A stretch of 64,000 nt of DNA, from contig NZ_KI391953.1 in assembly GCF_000185725.2 (NCBI RefSeq), positions 434,001 through 498,000 on the forward strand. Reading direction: 5' to 3'. Source of the stretch: Segniliparus rugosus ATCC BAA-974 (GTDB lineage: Bacteria; Actinomycetota; Actinomycetes; Mycobacteriales; Mycobacteriaceae). Shown in pieces: positions 33,989 through 51,212 of the stretch (positions are counted from its first letter, which is position 1; each line of letters starts with the position of its first letter). The notes below the pieces were generated by a model. That model was not told where the DNA came from, ran no database searches, and saw only the letters and a list, made by a program, of their open reading frames with translations. A program made the position numbers and the translations under genes.

Positions 33989-34089
33989 TACTGCCTTGGT
34001 GTCGAGGATGGTTCTGTGCTGGGCGCAAGCCAGCGCGCGGAAACGTCCCCGGCTCCGGCGACTACTTGCGGCTGGCGATGGCCAGCTCA

Positions 34090-34162
34090 GAGGGGTGTAG
34101 CTCAGTTGGTAGAGCAGCGGTCTCCAAAACCGCAGGTCGCAGGTTCGAATCCTGTCGCCCCT
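34090..34162 (+). tRNA. trpT: tRNA-Trp (CCA)
   Basis: Acceptor AGGGGTG pairs with CGCCCCT (34155-34161), discriminator G. Anticodon loop CTCCAAA gives CCA. T-loop GGTTCGAATCC. The position just before secE-nusG is the usual one in actinobacteria. Confidence 0.96.
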
Positions 34163-34227
34163 GCATCTGGTCGCCTCGCCGAACGTCGGCGGTCGAGCAA
34201 GCGTAGAACCCTGATCGAGAGGAAGAA

Positions 34228-34713
34228 GTGAGCGAGAAAAGCGGAGCCTCCGTCGAAGACGGCGAGCTCGAAGCTGCCTCGGGGTCTGCAGACCTGTCGC
34301 AAGACGAGCCGCAGGCCGCCTCTCGTGTTCCCGCTCGGCGGGAGCGTCAGTCCGACGAGGACGACGACTTCGCCGAGGACGACAGCGCAGCCGCGCGGCC
34401 CACGGGCAAGCGCGCCCGGCGCAGGGCCGCCGCCGAGGAGTCGGGGGACGCGGCCGAGCGTCGGCCCGCGAAGGACTCCAAAGAGGGAAAGAAAGCCAAA
34501 CGCGCGAGCGGCGGACGCTCCCGCAACCCGTTCGCGGTGGTGGTGCAGTTCTTCCGCGAGGTTATCGCCGAGCTTTCGAAGGTGATTTGGCCGCAGCGGC
34601 GGCAGATGGTCTCCTACACGGTCATCGTCATCATCTTCGTGGCCGTCGTCGTCTCCTTCGTCGCACTTCTCGACATCGGCTTCGCGAAGCTGGCGTTGTG
34701 GCTGCTGGGATAA
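34228..34713 (+). CDS. secE: Preprotein translocase subunit SecE
   Basis: 161 residues from a GTG with GAGAGGA upstream. The N-terminal 105 residues are a charged, disordered extension typical of actinobacterial SecE. The conserved part is FFREVIAELSKVIWPQRRQM followed by one transmembrane helix (SYTVIVIIFVAVVVSFVALL). It belongs to the SecYEG channel. nusG follows directly. Confidence 0.95.
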   Translation: MSEKSGASVEDGELEAASGSADLSQDEPQAASRVPARRERQSDEDDDFAEDDSAAARPTGKRARRRAAAEESGDAAERRPAKDSKEGKKAKRASGGRSRNPFAVVVQFFREVIAELSKVIWPQRRQMVSYTVIVIIFVAVVVSFVALLDIGFAKLALWLLG

Positions 34714-34761
34714 GACATGACGCAGAGTGATGACAGTGACGTTGCACGGAAGGAAGATTTT

Positions 34762-35553
34762 GTGACTGAGCAGAACGAGCAGGCGGAGCAGGACAACGAC
34801 CTGGCCGTGGTCGACCAAGAGGAGCTGGTCGACTCGGCTGACGGCTCCGCTGCTGTCGACGCTGCCGTCGATGCGTCCGACGAAGCCGCCCCTGAGGCCG
34901 GCCAGGCCGAGGTCCAAGACTCCGAGGAAGAGGACGAGGATCCTGCGGCTGCCCTGAAGGCGAAGCTGCGGCGCGCCCCTGGCAAGTGGTACGTCGTGCA
35001 CTCCTACGCCGGATACGAGAACAAGGTGAAGCTCAACCTGGAGAACCGGGTGCACAACCTCGACGTCGCCGACTACATCTTTCAGATCGAGGTGCCGACC
35101 GAAGAGGTCACCGAGGTCAAGAACGGCCAGCGCAAGCTGGTGAACCGCAAGATCCTCCCCGGCTACATCCTGGTGCGGATGGACCTGAACGACGAGTCGT
35201 GGAGCACGGTGCGCAACACCCCCGGCGTGACGGGCTTCGTCGGCACGTCGCGTCCCACGCCGCTGACCCTCGACGACGTGGTGAAGTTCTTGCTGCCTCG
35301 CCAAGAGCCCAAGAAGACCGCCCCTGCCGCGAAGGCGAAGCAAGGCGACGGCTTCGCGGCGGCCATCGCGCCGGTCGCGCTGGTGGACTACCAGGTCGGC
35401 GAGTCGGTCACCGTCAACGACGGGCCTTTCGCCAACTTGGCGGCTTCGATCAGCGAGATCAACGCCGAGCAGCAGAAACTCAAGGTCTTGGTCTCGATCT
35501 TCGGTCGGGAGACTCCGGTGGAGCTCTCCTTCAACCAGGTCACCAAGATCTAA
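34762..35553 (+). CDS. nusG: Transcription termination/antitermination factor NusG
   Basis: 263 residues from a GTG with AAGGAAG six bases upstream; an ATG at 34717 would add 15 residues and lies four bases after the secE stop. After an acidic N-terminal stretch comes the NGN domain ([46 protein letters not shown]). The C-terminal KOW domain is [20 protein letters not shown] to [16 protein letters not shown]. It binds RNA polymerase and Rho or S10. Confidence 0.95.
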   Translation: MTEQNEQAEQDNDLAVVDQEELVDSADGSAAVDAAVDASDEAAPEAGQAEVQDSEEEDEDPAAALKAKLRRAPGKWYVVHSYAGYENKVKLNLENRVHNLDVADYIFQIEVPTEEVTEVKNGQRKLVNRKILPGYILVRMDLNDESWSTVRNTPGVTGFVGTSRPTPLTLDDVVKFLLPRQEPKKTAPAAKAKQGDGFAAAIAPVALVDYQVGESVTVNDGPFANLAASISEINAEQQKLKVLVSIFGRETPVELSFNQVTKI

Positions 35554-35619
35554 CGAGCGGTCGAAACGCAAGACTCGAAACACAGCGCAGAGACAAAGAA
35601 CAACCAAGGAGACAACAAC

Positions 35620-36078
35620 ATGCCACCCGCACCCGCCTCCGGCGGCAAGAAGAAGAAAGTCGCCGGCCTCATCAAGCTGCAGATCCAGGCAGGCCAGGCC
35701 GACCCCAAGCCCCCGATCGGCCCGGCGCTCGGCCAGCACGGCGTGAACATCATGGAGTTCTGCCGCGCCTACAACGCCGCGACCGAGGCGCAGAAGGGCA
35801 CGGTCGTCCCGGTGGAGATCACCGTGTACGAGGACCGTTCCTTCGACTTCATCCTCAAGACCCCGCCCGCCGCGAAGCTGATCCTCAAGGCCGCCGGCCT
35901 GCAGAAGGGCTCCGGCGTCCCGCACCGCACCAAGGTCGGGCACTTGAGCTGGGACCAGGTCAAGGAGATCGCGAAGGTCAAGCTCCCCGACCTGAACGCC
36001 TACGACGTCGAGCACGGCGCGCTGATCATCGCGGGCACCGCCCGGTCGATGGGCGTCACGGTCGACCAGCCCGCCTAG
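35620..36078 (+). CDS. rplK: 50S ribosomal protein L11
   Basis: 152 residues with AAGGAG before the [43 protein letters not shown] and the C-terminal rRNA-binding domain ([20 protein letters not shown]) are diagnostic. It is part of the GTPase-associated centre. The order nusG-rplK-rplA is the standard one. Confidence 0.97.
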   Translation: MPPAPASGGKKKKVAGLIKLQIQAGQADPKPPIGPALGQHGVNIMEFCRAYNAATEAQKGTVVPVEITVYEDRSFDFILKTPPAAKLILKAAGLQKGSGVPHRTKVGHLSWDQVKEIAKVKLPDLNAYDVEHGALIIAGTARSMGVTVDQPA

Positions 36079-36197
36079 CAGAACAGCCAAAACCACCGTG
36101 GGAGAGCCCGCTTCGGCTCGCGTGTTGTGACGAGCTTGCGAGGAGCAAGACCAACAGCACACACCACACAACCTCCCATAAGTAAGGAAGTTCCACA

Positions 36198-36905
36198 ATG
36201 AGCAAGCAGTCCAAGGCGTACCGCGCCTCAGCCGAACTCGTCACCAAGGACGAGCTGTACAGCCCGCTCGCGGCGTTCGACCTCGCGAAGCAGACCAGCA
36301 AGGTGAAGTTCGACGCCACCGTCGAGGTCGCCTTCCGGCTGGGCGTCGACCCCCGCAAGGCGGACCAGATGGTCCGGGGCACGGTGAACCTGCCGCACGG
36401 CACGGGCAAGACCGCGCGGGTCATCGTCTTCGCGGTCGGCGAGAAGGCCGTCCAGGCCGAGCAGGCTGGCGCGGACGCGGTCGGCTCCGACGAGCTGATC
36501 GAGCGCATCCAGGGCGGCTGGGTCGACTTCGACGCGGCCATCGCGACCCCCGACCAGATGGCGAAGGTCGGGCGCGTCGCCCGCGTCCTCGGCCCTCGCG
36601 GCCTCATGCCGAACCCGAAGACCGGCACCGTGACCGCTGACGTCTCCAAAGCGGTCGCCGACATCAAGGGCGGCAAGATCACCTTCCGCGTGGACAAGCA
36701 CTCGAACCTGCACGTGGTGGTCGGCAAGGCATCCTTCTCCAAGGAGCAGCTGGTCGAGAACTACGGGGCCATCCTCGACGAGGTGACCCGCTCGAAGCCC
36801 GCCGCCGCGAAGGGCCGCTACCTCAAGAAGATCGCCGTGACGACGACGATGGGGCCGTCCATCCTGGTCGACCCGACCCGGACCCGCGCCCTGTTGGAGG
36901 CCTGA
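36198..36905 (+). CDS. rplA: 50S ribosomal protein L1
   Basis: 235 residues. [55 protein letters not shown] and [18 protein letters not shown] are L1 signatures. It forms the L1 stalk and in many bacteria represses its own operon. The 119-base gap after rplK may hold its translational control site. A terminator follows. Confidence 0.97.
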   Translation: MSKQSKAYRASAELVTKDELYSPLAAFDLAKQTSKVKFDATVEVAFRLGVDPRKADQMVRGTVNLPHGTGKTARVIVFAVGEKAVQAEQAGADAVGSDELIERIQGGWVDFDAAIATPDQMAKVGRVARVLGPRGLMPNPKTGTVTADVSKAVADIKGGKITFRVDKHSNLHVVVGKASFSKEQLVENYGAILDEVTRSKPAAAKGRYLKKIAVTTTMGPSILVDPTRTRALLEA

Positions 36906-36918
36906 GCCTCAGGCGTCG

Positions 36919-36951
36919 CGAAAGCCCCCGGCCAATGGCCGGGGGCTTTCG
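36919..36951 (+). terminator. Terminator of the nusG-rplK-rplA unit
   Basis: A 15-bp perfect stem (36919-36933, 36937-36951) with loop AAT, 14 bases after the rplA stop. GC-rich core with AAAG/CTTT at its base. Confidence 0.8.
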
Positions 36952-37129
36952 CCGTTCTCACCTGTGGACAGCCGAATCGGTCATCCACAGTTCCCCAGTC
37001 GTCGGCAGGGGGCCTCGGAACCGGCCTGGCGCGCGAGTCAACAGCGCGCTTCGGGCGGAAGGAGGACCGGCGCTGCATGGCTGGCAGTTGGTTCGCCCGC
37101 GTTGCCCCGACCTTCGGCGTGTCCTGCGC

Positions 37130-37555
37130 TCAGGGGTGGGAGCCGCCCGGCTGGGCCACGCCGAAGGTGGGCGGGGCGACGGCGTAGGGGGCTCCATTCG
37201 GGGCCACGCCGAACGGCAAAGGATACCGAGGGTCCGCCATGGTCGGGATGTTCGCGTTTCCGTTCGGAGCAACGTCGAACGTCAACGGGCCGGGGATATT
37301 CTGATTGGTCGCGTCAGCATGGGGCGGGGGCCGATCCAGTCGCGGAATGTCGACGACTCGCGGGCCCGACTGCGCGCTCGGCGACGGGGTCGGCGATGGA
37401 GTCGGCGCGGAAGCCGACGTCGCGGTCATGTGGTCGTATCCGAGCGGATTATCCAGCTCGTCCGGATCGGCGTGCGCATGCCCGACGAGGGGCGCGGCGG
37501 CCCCGCTCGCGACGAGCGCGGACGCGAGGAGGAGGCGGAGCCGATATTTCCGCAT
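37130..37555 (-). CDS. Secreted Pro/Asn-rich protein
   Basis: 141 residues. A clear Sec signal peptide (MRKYRLRLLLASALVASGAA to HAHA, cleavage near residue 29). The mature protein is low-complexity with Pro/Ser stretches and a repeated motif: FDVAPNGNANIP, FGVAPNGAPYAV, FGVAQPG. No enzyme motif. Probably a cell-wall or extracellular protein; family unknown. It converges on rplA with a terminator between them. Confidence 0.65.
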   Translation of the reverse strand: MRKYRLRLLLASALVASGAAAPLVGHAHADPDELDNPLGYDHMTATSASAPTPSPTPSPSAQSGPRVVDIPRLDRPPPHADATNQNIPGPLTFDVAPNGNANIPTMADPRYPLPFGVAPNGAPYAVAPPTFGVAQPGGSHP

Positions 37556-37660
37556 GTCCCGATCCTACGTGGGTTCTCTGGCTTCGGTAGCCGATACTAG
37601 AAAATACTTGTCACACATGCGTCGTCCGCCGACAGCCGTCCCTCCTCGGGCCTGGCGCAA

Positions 37661-39145
37661 CTAGAGCGCGGGTCGGCGGTCTTTCCACGGCTGGGCCTCT
37701 TCCAACTGCGCGGCGAGGCGGATCAACAGAGGCTCGGAGCCGAGCGGCCCGACGAATTGCGCGCCGATCGGCAGCCCGCTCGAGGTCCAATGCAGCGGCA
37801 CGCTCATCGCGGGGCGGCCGGTCACGTTCGCGAGCTGCGTGTACGGCACGGTCCGGTAGTTCGTCATGATCACCTTGCGCGGGATGCCCGTGGCGGCGAG
37901 CAGCCCGCCGCCACGCAGGTTGAGGACGTGTCCGGAAAGTTTGGCCAACGCGGCGGGCGTGTCCAGCGAGCCGATCTTCGGCGGAGCCTCGGCGGCGGTC
38001 GGGGTCAGGAAGAGGTCGTAGTCGTCGAAGAATCTGGTGAGCGCGACGGTCTGGTCATGCCAACGCTGCCGCGCCCGGAACAAGTCGGTCGCCTTCACTC
38101 CCGCGCCGAGCGCGGCGAGGATCCGATTGTCCACTTCGACTTCGGAGATGTCGAAGCCGAGCCGGTCGAGCTCCGCGAGATTGTAGGCGGCTGAGGAGAA
38201 CCAGAGGGTCAAGAACTCCTCGGCCAGTTCGGTCCAGTTGATGCCCGGCCCAGCTTCCTCGACGTGATGGCCGAGGGATTCGGCGAGCTTCGCCGCAGTG
38301 CTCACCGCCTCGACAGCGTCTGCGCTCGCGCCTTCCGGGCGCAGCGGCGAAGCGTGGCTGAAGCCGATCCGAAGCTTGCCGGGATCGACTCCGACTTCCT
38401 GGAGCAGAGGACGCTGCGGCAACGCGGAAAGGTAGGACTCGGCGCGTTCGGCGGCGATGGTCACGTCGAGGAGGGCGGCGCTGTCGCGGACGCTGCGCGA
38501 GAGCACCCCTTGGGTGGCGTAGCCGTGGAACGCCTCCGGGGCCACAGGAGCCTCGGGCACGAGGCCTCTGCCGGGCTTGAGCCCGAACAGCCCCGCCCAG
38601 GAAGCCGGAATCCGGATCGAGCCGCCGCCGTCGCTCGCCCCGGCGGCGGGCACGACGCCCGCCGCGACCGCCGAGGCGGAACCGCCGGAGGACCCGCCTG
38701 GGGAGCGGTCGGGGTTCCATGGGTTGCGCGTCGGGCCGTGCAGCTCGGGCTCGGTGACTCCCTTGGAGCCGAACTCCGGGCTATTGGTCTGGCCGAACGG
38801 CACGAGGCCCGCGGCCAGCCAGCGCGCGACCGTCGGAGAGGTGAAGGAGGCGATTTGCCCGCGCAAAGCGCGGCTCCCGGAGTCGTCCGGCCAACCCTTG
38901 AGCTGTTGGTGCAGGTTCTTCAGAAGGAACGGCACACCCGCGAACGGCCCGTCGAGCTGGCCCTGCGCCCTTTTCCTCGCCCACGCCTCGTGCCGGTGGA
39001 CCACCGAATTGAGCGTGCCGTCGACGGCTTCGAGCCGGGCGAGCGCCGCGTCGAGCAGTTCGGCGGGCGTGGCCTGTCCGGTTCGGACGAGTTCGGCGAG
39101 GCCGAGCGCGTCGTAGGAGGAGTATTCGCCGAAGGTGAGTGCCAT
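37661..39145 (-). CDS. Amidase-signature family enzyme
   Basis: 494 residues. The Ser-cisSer-Lys triad is complete: Lys76 in GVPFLLKNL, cis-Ser152 in SPGGSSGGSASA, nucleophile Ser176 in SDGGGSIRIPAS. FGLKPGRGLVPEAP and TNYRTVPYTQLANVTGRPAM support the family, which hydrolyses amides (GatA, acylamidases, 6-aminohexanoate-cyclic-dimer hydrolase type). Without GatB/GatC next to it, a catabolic amidase is more likely than the tRNA amidotransferase. Confidence 0.88.
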   Translation of the reverse strand: MALTFGEYSSYDALGLAELVRTGQATPAELLDAALARLEAVDGTLNSVVHRHEAWARKRAQGQLDGPFAGVPFLLKNLHQQLKGWPDDSGSRALRGQIASFTSPTVARWLAAGLVPFGQTNSPEFGSKGVTEPELHGPTRNPWNPDRSPGGSSGGSASAVAAGVVPAAGASDGGGSIRIPASWAGLFGLKPGRGLVPEAPVAPEAFHGYATQGVLSRSVRDSAALLDVTIAAERAESYLSALPQRPLLQEVGVDPGKLRIGFSHASPLRPEGASADAVEAVSTAAKLAESLGHHVEEAGPGINWTELAEEFLTLWFSSAAYNLAELDRLGFDISEVEVDNRILAALGAGVKATDLFRARQRWHDQTVALTRFFDDYDLFLTPTAAEAPPKIGSLDTPAALAKLSGHVLNLRGGGLLAATGIPRKVIMTNYRTVPYTQLANVTGRPAMSVPLHWTSSGLPIGAQFVGPLGSEPLLIRLAAQLEEAQPWKDRRPAL

Positions 39146-39196
39146 GAAGCCACTCTAATCACATCGGGCGACGGCGCGGCGGCCGCCATATCAGGG

Positions 39197-39403
39197 TCAG
39201 CGGGCGCATGCCTCGTGCTCAGCGCGCAATTGCCGCAGCAGCGCGAAGGCTTCGGCGGCGAAGCGCCGCTTTGGAGGCAGCGCGTCTTCCGCCCTCGTCC
39301 CAGGGGAACGGCCCCGACAAGGACCGAGCCGGTATGCCCCTTGGACAACGCCGACTATGACGACTATGAACGGGACGACGTTCGCCGTGGCCAATTCGGC
39401 CAT
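39197..39403 (-). CDS. Small putative membrane protein
   Basis: 68 residues from an ATG at 39403. One hydrophobic segment (VVPFIVVIVGVVQGAYRL, about 9-26) is followed by a charged helix RRFAAEAFALLRQLRAEHEA. The amino-acid balance looks coding, but there is no clear ribosome binding site. It fills the gap between the amidase and the hydrolase, same strand. Confidence 0.35.
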   Translation of the reverse strand: MAELATANVVPFIVVIVGVVQGAYRLGPCRGRSPGTRAEDALPPKRRFAAEAFALLRQLRAEHEACAR

Positions 39404-39456
39404 GACTTTAGGCTTGGCCCTGCTCGGCAGAGGAGAAGGCGGAGGCGATACGTGGC

Positions 39457-40497
39457 TCAGAGCTGGGAGCTGCGCGCCGGCGCCAGGGAGGCGGCCCGCT
39501 CGAAGTTCGCGAACAGGGTCTGGGCGATGTCCGGCAGGAGCGCGGGCGGCAGGGCGTGGCCCATGCCCTCGAAGACGGTGAGCGTGGCTCCGGGGAGCCA
39601 CTTCGCCAGCGCCCGCCCGTTGCGGCAGGGGATGAGCGGGTCGGCGCTGCCGTGGATCACCGTGACCGGGGCGGTGATCCCGCCGTGGTAGCGGCGCAGG
39701 TCGCCGGTGCCGCAGATCGCGTCGAGCTGGCGCAATAGGCCGGTGGAGTCGTCGCAGCGCTGGAACGAGGTCGCGATGGCCTCGCGCAGCTCGTCCTCCG
39801 GGTACGGGTAGTGCGGGCCCGCGGAGTGCGCCATGGTGCGGACTTTGAAGTCGATCCGCTGCTCCAGCGTGGCCTCGGGGTCGGGCGCGTCGCGGAGCTT
39901 CGCGAGCGTCGCGGGGGTCGGCGGCGCGAAGAAACGCTGCACGGCGGTGGTGAACAGCAGGCTCAGGCTCGCGGTCCGGTCGGGCCGCGTGCCCGCGAAG
40001 ACCTGCGCGATCATCCCGCCCATCGAAGCCCCGACGATATGCGCGCGCTCGATCCCGAGGGCGTCGAGCACGCCTTGCGCGTCGCTCGCCATGTCCTCGA
40101 GCGTGTAGGGCACGCGGCTGGCCAGCCCGAGCTGGCAGCGCAGGAGGCGCATCCAGCGCGGGCCTGGGGCTTGGAGCTCGGGCAGTTTCGTCGAAAGGCC
40201 CACGTCCCGGTTGTCGAACCGGACGACGCGGTAGCCCGCGTCGACCAGCATCTCGCAGAAAAGCTCGGGCCAGAACGTCAATTGCGCGCCGAGGCCCATG
40301 ATGAGCAGCACGGCATCGTCCGCCGGGTCGCCCCAGTCCTCGTAGGCGAGCCGGAGGACGCTGTCGTGCGTCGCCACCTCCGCGAAGCCGTGCCGCACCT
40401 GGGGCGCCCCCCACAGGCTACGCTCGCGAGCTTGCGGGGCGAGCCCGTCGAGCCCGTGGGGGAAGCCGGGGCGGGGCTCCGTGATGGTGGTTTGCAT
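39457..40497 (-). CDS. Alpha/beta hydrolase
   Basis: 346 residues. The nucleophile elbow is GASMGG in AHIVGASMGGMIAQVFAG; the oxyanion region is LLIMGLGAQLTFW; the acid is in VIHGSADPLIP and the His in FEGMGHALPP. VVRFDNRDVGLSTK is typical of the epoxide hydrolase/esterase-like branch that includes mycobacterial lipid hydrolases. Substrate not deducible. The start is taken at the ATG at 40497. Confidence 0.85.
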   Translation of the reverse strand: MQTTITEPRPGFPHGLDGLAPQARERSLWGAPQVRHGFAEVATHDSVLRLAYEDWGDPADDAVLLIMGLGAQLTFWPELFCEMLVDAGYRVVRFDNRDVGLSTKLPELQAPGPRWMRLLRCQLGLASRVPYTLEDMASDAQGVLDALGIERAHIVGASMGGMIAQVFAGTRPDRTASLSLLFTTAVQRFFAPPTPATLAKLRDAPDPEATLEQRIDFKVRTMAHSAGPHYPYPEDELREAIATSFQRCDDSTGLLRQLDAICGTGDLRRYHGGITAPVTVIHGSADPLIPCRNGRALAKWLPGATLTVFEGMGHALPPALLPDIAQTLFANFERAASLAPARSSQL

Positions 40498-40888
40498 TAT
40501 CAGACAGTCCTCACTATCATGAGCGAGTCGATCGGCAGAGCTGTTGCACAGCTGGAACTGGTCGGCGCATCCGAAGAAGTTCAACCGAAGACCGCTCGGT
40601 CATCTGCGAGACAGCTTAAGTTAAGATTCCGTTCACCGTCAACGCGGTGGGAGTCACAACTTGGTTTCGGGGATTGAAAAATGCGTCCGGATCATAGGAT
40701 TCGGACTGTTGGCCAGCGCAGGGGAAAACGAGTGCCGGACGCCTCCCTCAGGAGCGGTTTTTGCCGCCCCGGACGGACGGTCGCCTCTTTACGCCTTTGC
40801 GCCGTCCTCATTCTTTCCTTCCCTCCCTCTCGTCGCGTGGCCGCGCAGTGCTCGGTTGTCCGCTTGACATGAGAAAGGAGGCGGCCCG
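40498..40888 (+). promoter_or_regulatory. Promoter and probable L10 leader of rplJL
   Basis: About 390 bases without a gene between the divergent hydrolase and rplJ. rplJ operons usually carry a structured leader to which the L10/L12 complex binds. The 120 bases before the start contain GC-rich segments that could pair, but no fold was computed. Position is the main evidence. Confidence 0.4.
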
Positions 40889-41413
40889 TTGGTCAAAATC
40901 GAAAAGGTCGAAAAGGTCGCTGATATCGCCAAGCGGTTCGAGGAGGCGAATGCTGCCATTGTCACCGAGTACCGGGGTCTGACGATGAGCTCGCTCACCA
41001 AGTTGCGCACCGACCTCGGTCGGGAGACGACCTACCTGGTCGCGAAGAACACGCTGGTCAAGCGCGCTGCCGCAGACGCGGGCGTCACGGGGGTCGACGA
41101 GCTGTTCGTCGGGCCCACCGCCGTGGCGTTCGTGAACGGCGACATCGTCGAGGCCGCGAAGGTGATCAAGGGCTTCGCCAAGGAGAACCAGGCCCTTGTG
41201 GTCAAGGGCGGCTACTTGGACGGCGCGGTCCTGAACGAGAAAGAGGTCATCAAGCTCGCCGACCTGGAGAGCCGCGAAGTGCTGCTCGCCAAAGTGGCTG
41301 GCGCCATCAAGGGCGCGCTCGGCTCCGCGCTGGGCCTGCTCAACGCGCCGCTGTCTCAGGTGGCCCGCCTCTCGCAGGCGCTCGCCGACCAGAAGCAGGA
41401 AGCTGGCAACTAG
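40889..41413 (+). CDS. rplJ: 50S ribosomal protein L10
   Basis: 174 residues from a TTG with AAAGGAGG six bases upstream. [40 protein letters not shown] and [13 protein letters not shown] are L10 features; the C-terminal helix carries L7/L12 dimers. rplL follows after 100 bases. Confidence 0.96.
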   Translation: MVKIEKVEKVADIAKRFEEANAAIVTEYRGLTMSSLTKLRTDLGRETTYLVAKNTLVKRAAADAGVTGVDELFVGPTAVAFVNGDIVEAAKVIKGFAKENQALVVKGGYLDGAVLNEKEVIKLADLESREVLLAKVAGAIKGALGSALGLLNAPLSQVARLSQALADQKQEAGN

Positions 41414-41513
41414 CCCGCTGGCGATTGAAGCGCGAGCAGCGCACGGCATCGTTTTCATCCAACATCCGCAAGACCAGGGGCTTCAAGCCCCGATATAGGA
41501 AAGGAAGGCCATC

Positions 41514-41906
41514 ATGGCCAAACTCAGCACTGACGAGCTCATCGACGCGTTCAAGGAGCTCACCCTCATCGAGCTGTCCGAGTTCGTGAAGCAGTTCGAG
41601 GACGTCTTCGGCGTCACCGCCGCCGCTCCGGTCGCCGTCGCCGCCCCCGGTGGCGCTCCGGGCGCCGCTGCGGCTGAGGCCTCTGCCGAGCAGGACGAGT
41701 TCGACGTCATCCTCGACTCCGCCGGCGACAAGAAGATCCAGGTCATCAAGGTCGTCCGCGAGGTCGTCCCCGCCCTGGGCCTGAAGGAGGCCAAGGACCT
41801 CGTCGAGGCCGCTCCGAAGCCGGTTCTGGAGAAGGTTTCCAAGGAGGCCGCCGAGGCCGCCAAGGCGAAGCTGGAAGAGGCTGGGGCGACGATCTCCCTC
41901 AAGTGA
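41514..41906 (+). CDS. rplL: 50S ribosomal protein L7/L12
   Basis: 130 residues with AAAGGAAGG before the ATG. N-terminal dimerisation helix ([20 protein letters not shown]), an Ala/Pro hinge (about 42-60), and the C-terminal factor-binding domain ([35 protein letters not shown]). It recruits translation GTPases. Confidence 0.97.
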   Translation: MAKLSTDELIDAFKELTLIELSEFVKQFEDVFGVTAAAPVAVAAPGGAPGAAAAEASAEQDEFDVILDSAGDKKIQVIKVVREVVPALGLKEAKDLVEAAPKPVLEKVSKEAAEAAKAKLEEAGATISLK

Positions 41907-41922
41907 GCATCGCTCTGAGCCG

Positions 41923-41958
41923 TTTGAGGCCTGCCACCGCGCGGTGGCAGGCCTCAAA
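41923..41958 (+). terminator. Terminator after rplL
   Basis: A perfect 36-base palindrome (18-bp arms 41923-41940 and 41941-41958), 17 bases after the rplL stop. The stem starts TTTGAGG and is GC-rich at the tip. Confidence 0.75.
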
Positions 41959-42139
41959 TCGTCTCGGGGTTCGGCGGACTCGGCGTTGCAACTACGATTT
42001 GTGATTTCAGACACCGCCGTGCGAGAATGAGTGCCTGGGAACAGAAAAGCGTGGTCTGGTAGCATCTACACCCATCGGGGCGTAAGTCCGGTCCAAGTTT
42101 TTGCAACGGAGAGAGCAAGAGAAAGCAAGAGGCGGTAGT

Positions 42140-43192
42140 TTGGGCGTCGAGGTGGTCGTCAAGGACCTGACCAAGTCCTTCGGTTCGCAGAACATCTGGC
42201 AGGACGTCACGTTGACTTTGCCGCCGGGTGAGGTCAGCGTCCTGCTCGGCCCCTCGGGCACGGGGAAGTCCGTCTTCTTGAAGTCGCTCATCGGCCTGTT
42301 GCGACCGGAGCACGGGGAGATCCTCATCGACGGCACCGACATCATGCGGTGCACCACCAAGCGGCTGTACGACATCCGCAAGATGTTCGGCGTGCTGTTC
42401 CAGGACGGCGCGCTGTTCGGCTCGATGAACATCTTCGACAACACGGCGTTCCCGTTGCGCGAGCACACCAAGAAGAACGAGAGCGAGATCAAGCGGATCG
42501 TCCTCGAGAAGCTCGAGCTGGTGGGCCTCTCCGGCGCGGAGAACAAGCTGCCGGGCGAGATCTCCGGCGGTATGCGCAAGCGCGCGGGCCTGGCCAGGGC
42601 GTTGGTGCTCGACCCGGAGATCATTCTGATCGACGAGCCGGACTCCGGCCTCGACCCCGTGCGCACGACCTATATCAGCCAGTTGTTCCTCGACATCAAC
42701 GCCGAGATCGACGCGACGATCCTGATCGTCACGCACAACATCAACCTGGCGCGGACGGTGCCGGACAACATCGGGATGCTCTACCGGCGCAACCTGGTCA
42801 TGTTCGGACCGCGCGAGGTGCTGCTCACCAGCGAGGAGCCCTCGGTCAAGCAGTTCCTCAACGGCAGGATGATCGGGCCGATCGGCATGTCCGAGGAGAA
42901 GGACGAGGCGCAGATGGCCCAGGAGCAGGCGCTGGTCGACGCCGGTATGCACCACGGCGGCGCCGAGGAGATCGAAGGCATCATCCCGCAGATGCAGGCG
43001 ACGCCGGGCTTGCCGTTCCGCAAGGCGGTCGCCCGCCGCAAGGAGCGGTTGCAGGGCATGCTGCCGGGGCTGCCGCCCAACGCGCAGGAGGCGATCCGGC
43101 GCAGCTGGGCGGACGAGGAGGCCGCGGCCGCGGCGGAGGGCCGAGGCAACGGCTCGACCGCAGCGGCCCCGAAGGCGAGCCAGGCCGTCTGA
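42140..43192 (+). CDS. mceG: MceG/Mkl ATPase of Mce lipid transporters
   Basis: 350 residues from a TTG. Walker A GPSGTGKS (37-44), signature ISGGMRKR (141-148), Walker B ILIDEPDSG, switch His199 in VTHN. The sequence tracks M. tuberculosis Mkl (Rv0655) closely, including the C-terminal extension NGRMIGPIGMSEEKDEA, a feature of MceG proteins. MceG energises YrbE/Mce complexes importing sterols or fatty acids. No mce genes are in the window, as expected for a shared ATPase. Here it stands directly before rpoB. Confidence 0.9.
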   Translation: MGVEVVVKDLTKSFGSQNIWQDVTLTLPPGEVSVLLGPSGTGKSVFLKSLIGLLRPEHGEILIDGTDIMRCTTKRLYDIRKMFGVLFQDGALFGSMNIFDNTAFPLREHTKKNESEIKRIVLEKLELVGLSGAENKLPGEISGGMRKRAGLARALVLDPEIILIDEPDSGLDPVRTTYISQLFLDINAEIDATILIVTHNINLARTVPDNIGMLYRRNLVMFGPREVLLTSEEPSVKQFLNGRMIGPIGMSEEKDEAQMAQEQALVDAGMHHGGAEEIEGIIPQMQATPGLPFRKAVARRKERLQGMLPGLPPNAQEAIRRSWADEEAAAAAEGRGNGSTAAAPKASQAV

Positions 43193-43635
43193 CGGGATCG
43201 GAGCAGCGTCCGGCGCGGCTCCCGCCCGCGAGCCACGCCGGGAAGCCGCCCCAAGATATGATGTAGGCTATGCGCCGTGTCGCTTGACGCGGGCGCGATC
43301 ACAGTGCAAGCTAGACAGCACATGCGGCGCAGGGTCGGCATCATCGGCCCGGGCGCAGACGCAAATCACACCGAGGGGGGTGCGGAGTGCCGCAATCTGT
43401 GGTACTCTGAAGCCTTGCGCTCGATGATGCACGTCCATTCACCGTTTTCCCTGCTGGGCCACTCCCAGGCCGCGCCTGCGCCAGGCGTGGCGGCCGCAGC
43501 AGGTTTGGAAGGCGGTCGCGTGGGAGGGGCAACGAGGAGCGCGCCGGAAACCGATTCAGCATCACAGCTGAGTGAATGACGCGACGGCGACGGGCTCTGG
43601 GGCCTGCCGCCACAATAGTGCTGGAAGGACGCATT
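43193..43635 (+). promoter_or_regulatory. rpoB promoter and leader region
   Basis: About 440 bases with no gene. An extended -10-like TGGTACTCT (43400-43408) is the best promoter candidate and would give a leader over 200 bases long. No -35 was fixed. Confidence 0.4.
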
Positions 43636-47139
<3,504 letters not shown>

Positions 47140-47166
47140 TAAGAGCTGATAGATAGGAATACACGA

Positions 47167-51144
<3,978 letters not shown>

Positions 51145-51157
51145 TGCGCTGAGTCGG

Positions 51158-51199
51158 AACATGGAAAGGCCCCCGGTTCGCCGGGGGCCTTTCCATGTT
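51158..51199 (+). terminator. Terminator of rpoBC
   Basis: A 19-bp perfect stem (51158-51176, 51181-51199) closed by a TTCG tetraloop, 14 bases after the rpoC stop. It ends 14 bases before the stop of the convergent SMI1/KNR4 gene and may serve both. Confidence 0.88.
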
Positions 51200-51212
51200 T
51201 ATGACGCACAGT

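Noticed and set aside
34102-36198. A 698-codon minus-strand frame across secE, nusG and rplK
   Set aside because: It spans three certain plus-strand genes plus tRNA-Trp and is low-complexity.
36935-37600. Plus-strand frames over the secreted protein gene
   Set aside because: Arg/Gly-rich shadows; the minus-strand frame has a clean signal peptide.
43576-43635. Upstream ATG as the rpoB start
   Set aside because: It adds a basic 20-residue segment absent from relatives; the TTG at 43636 has a good ribosome binding site and gives the expected length.
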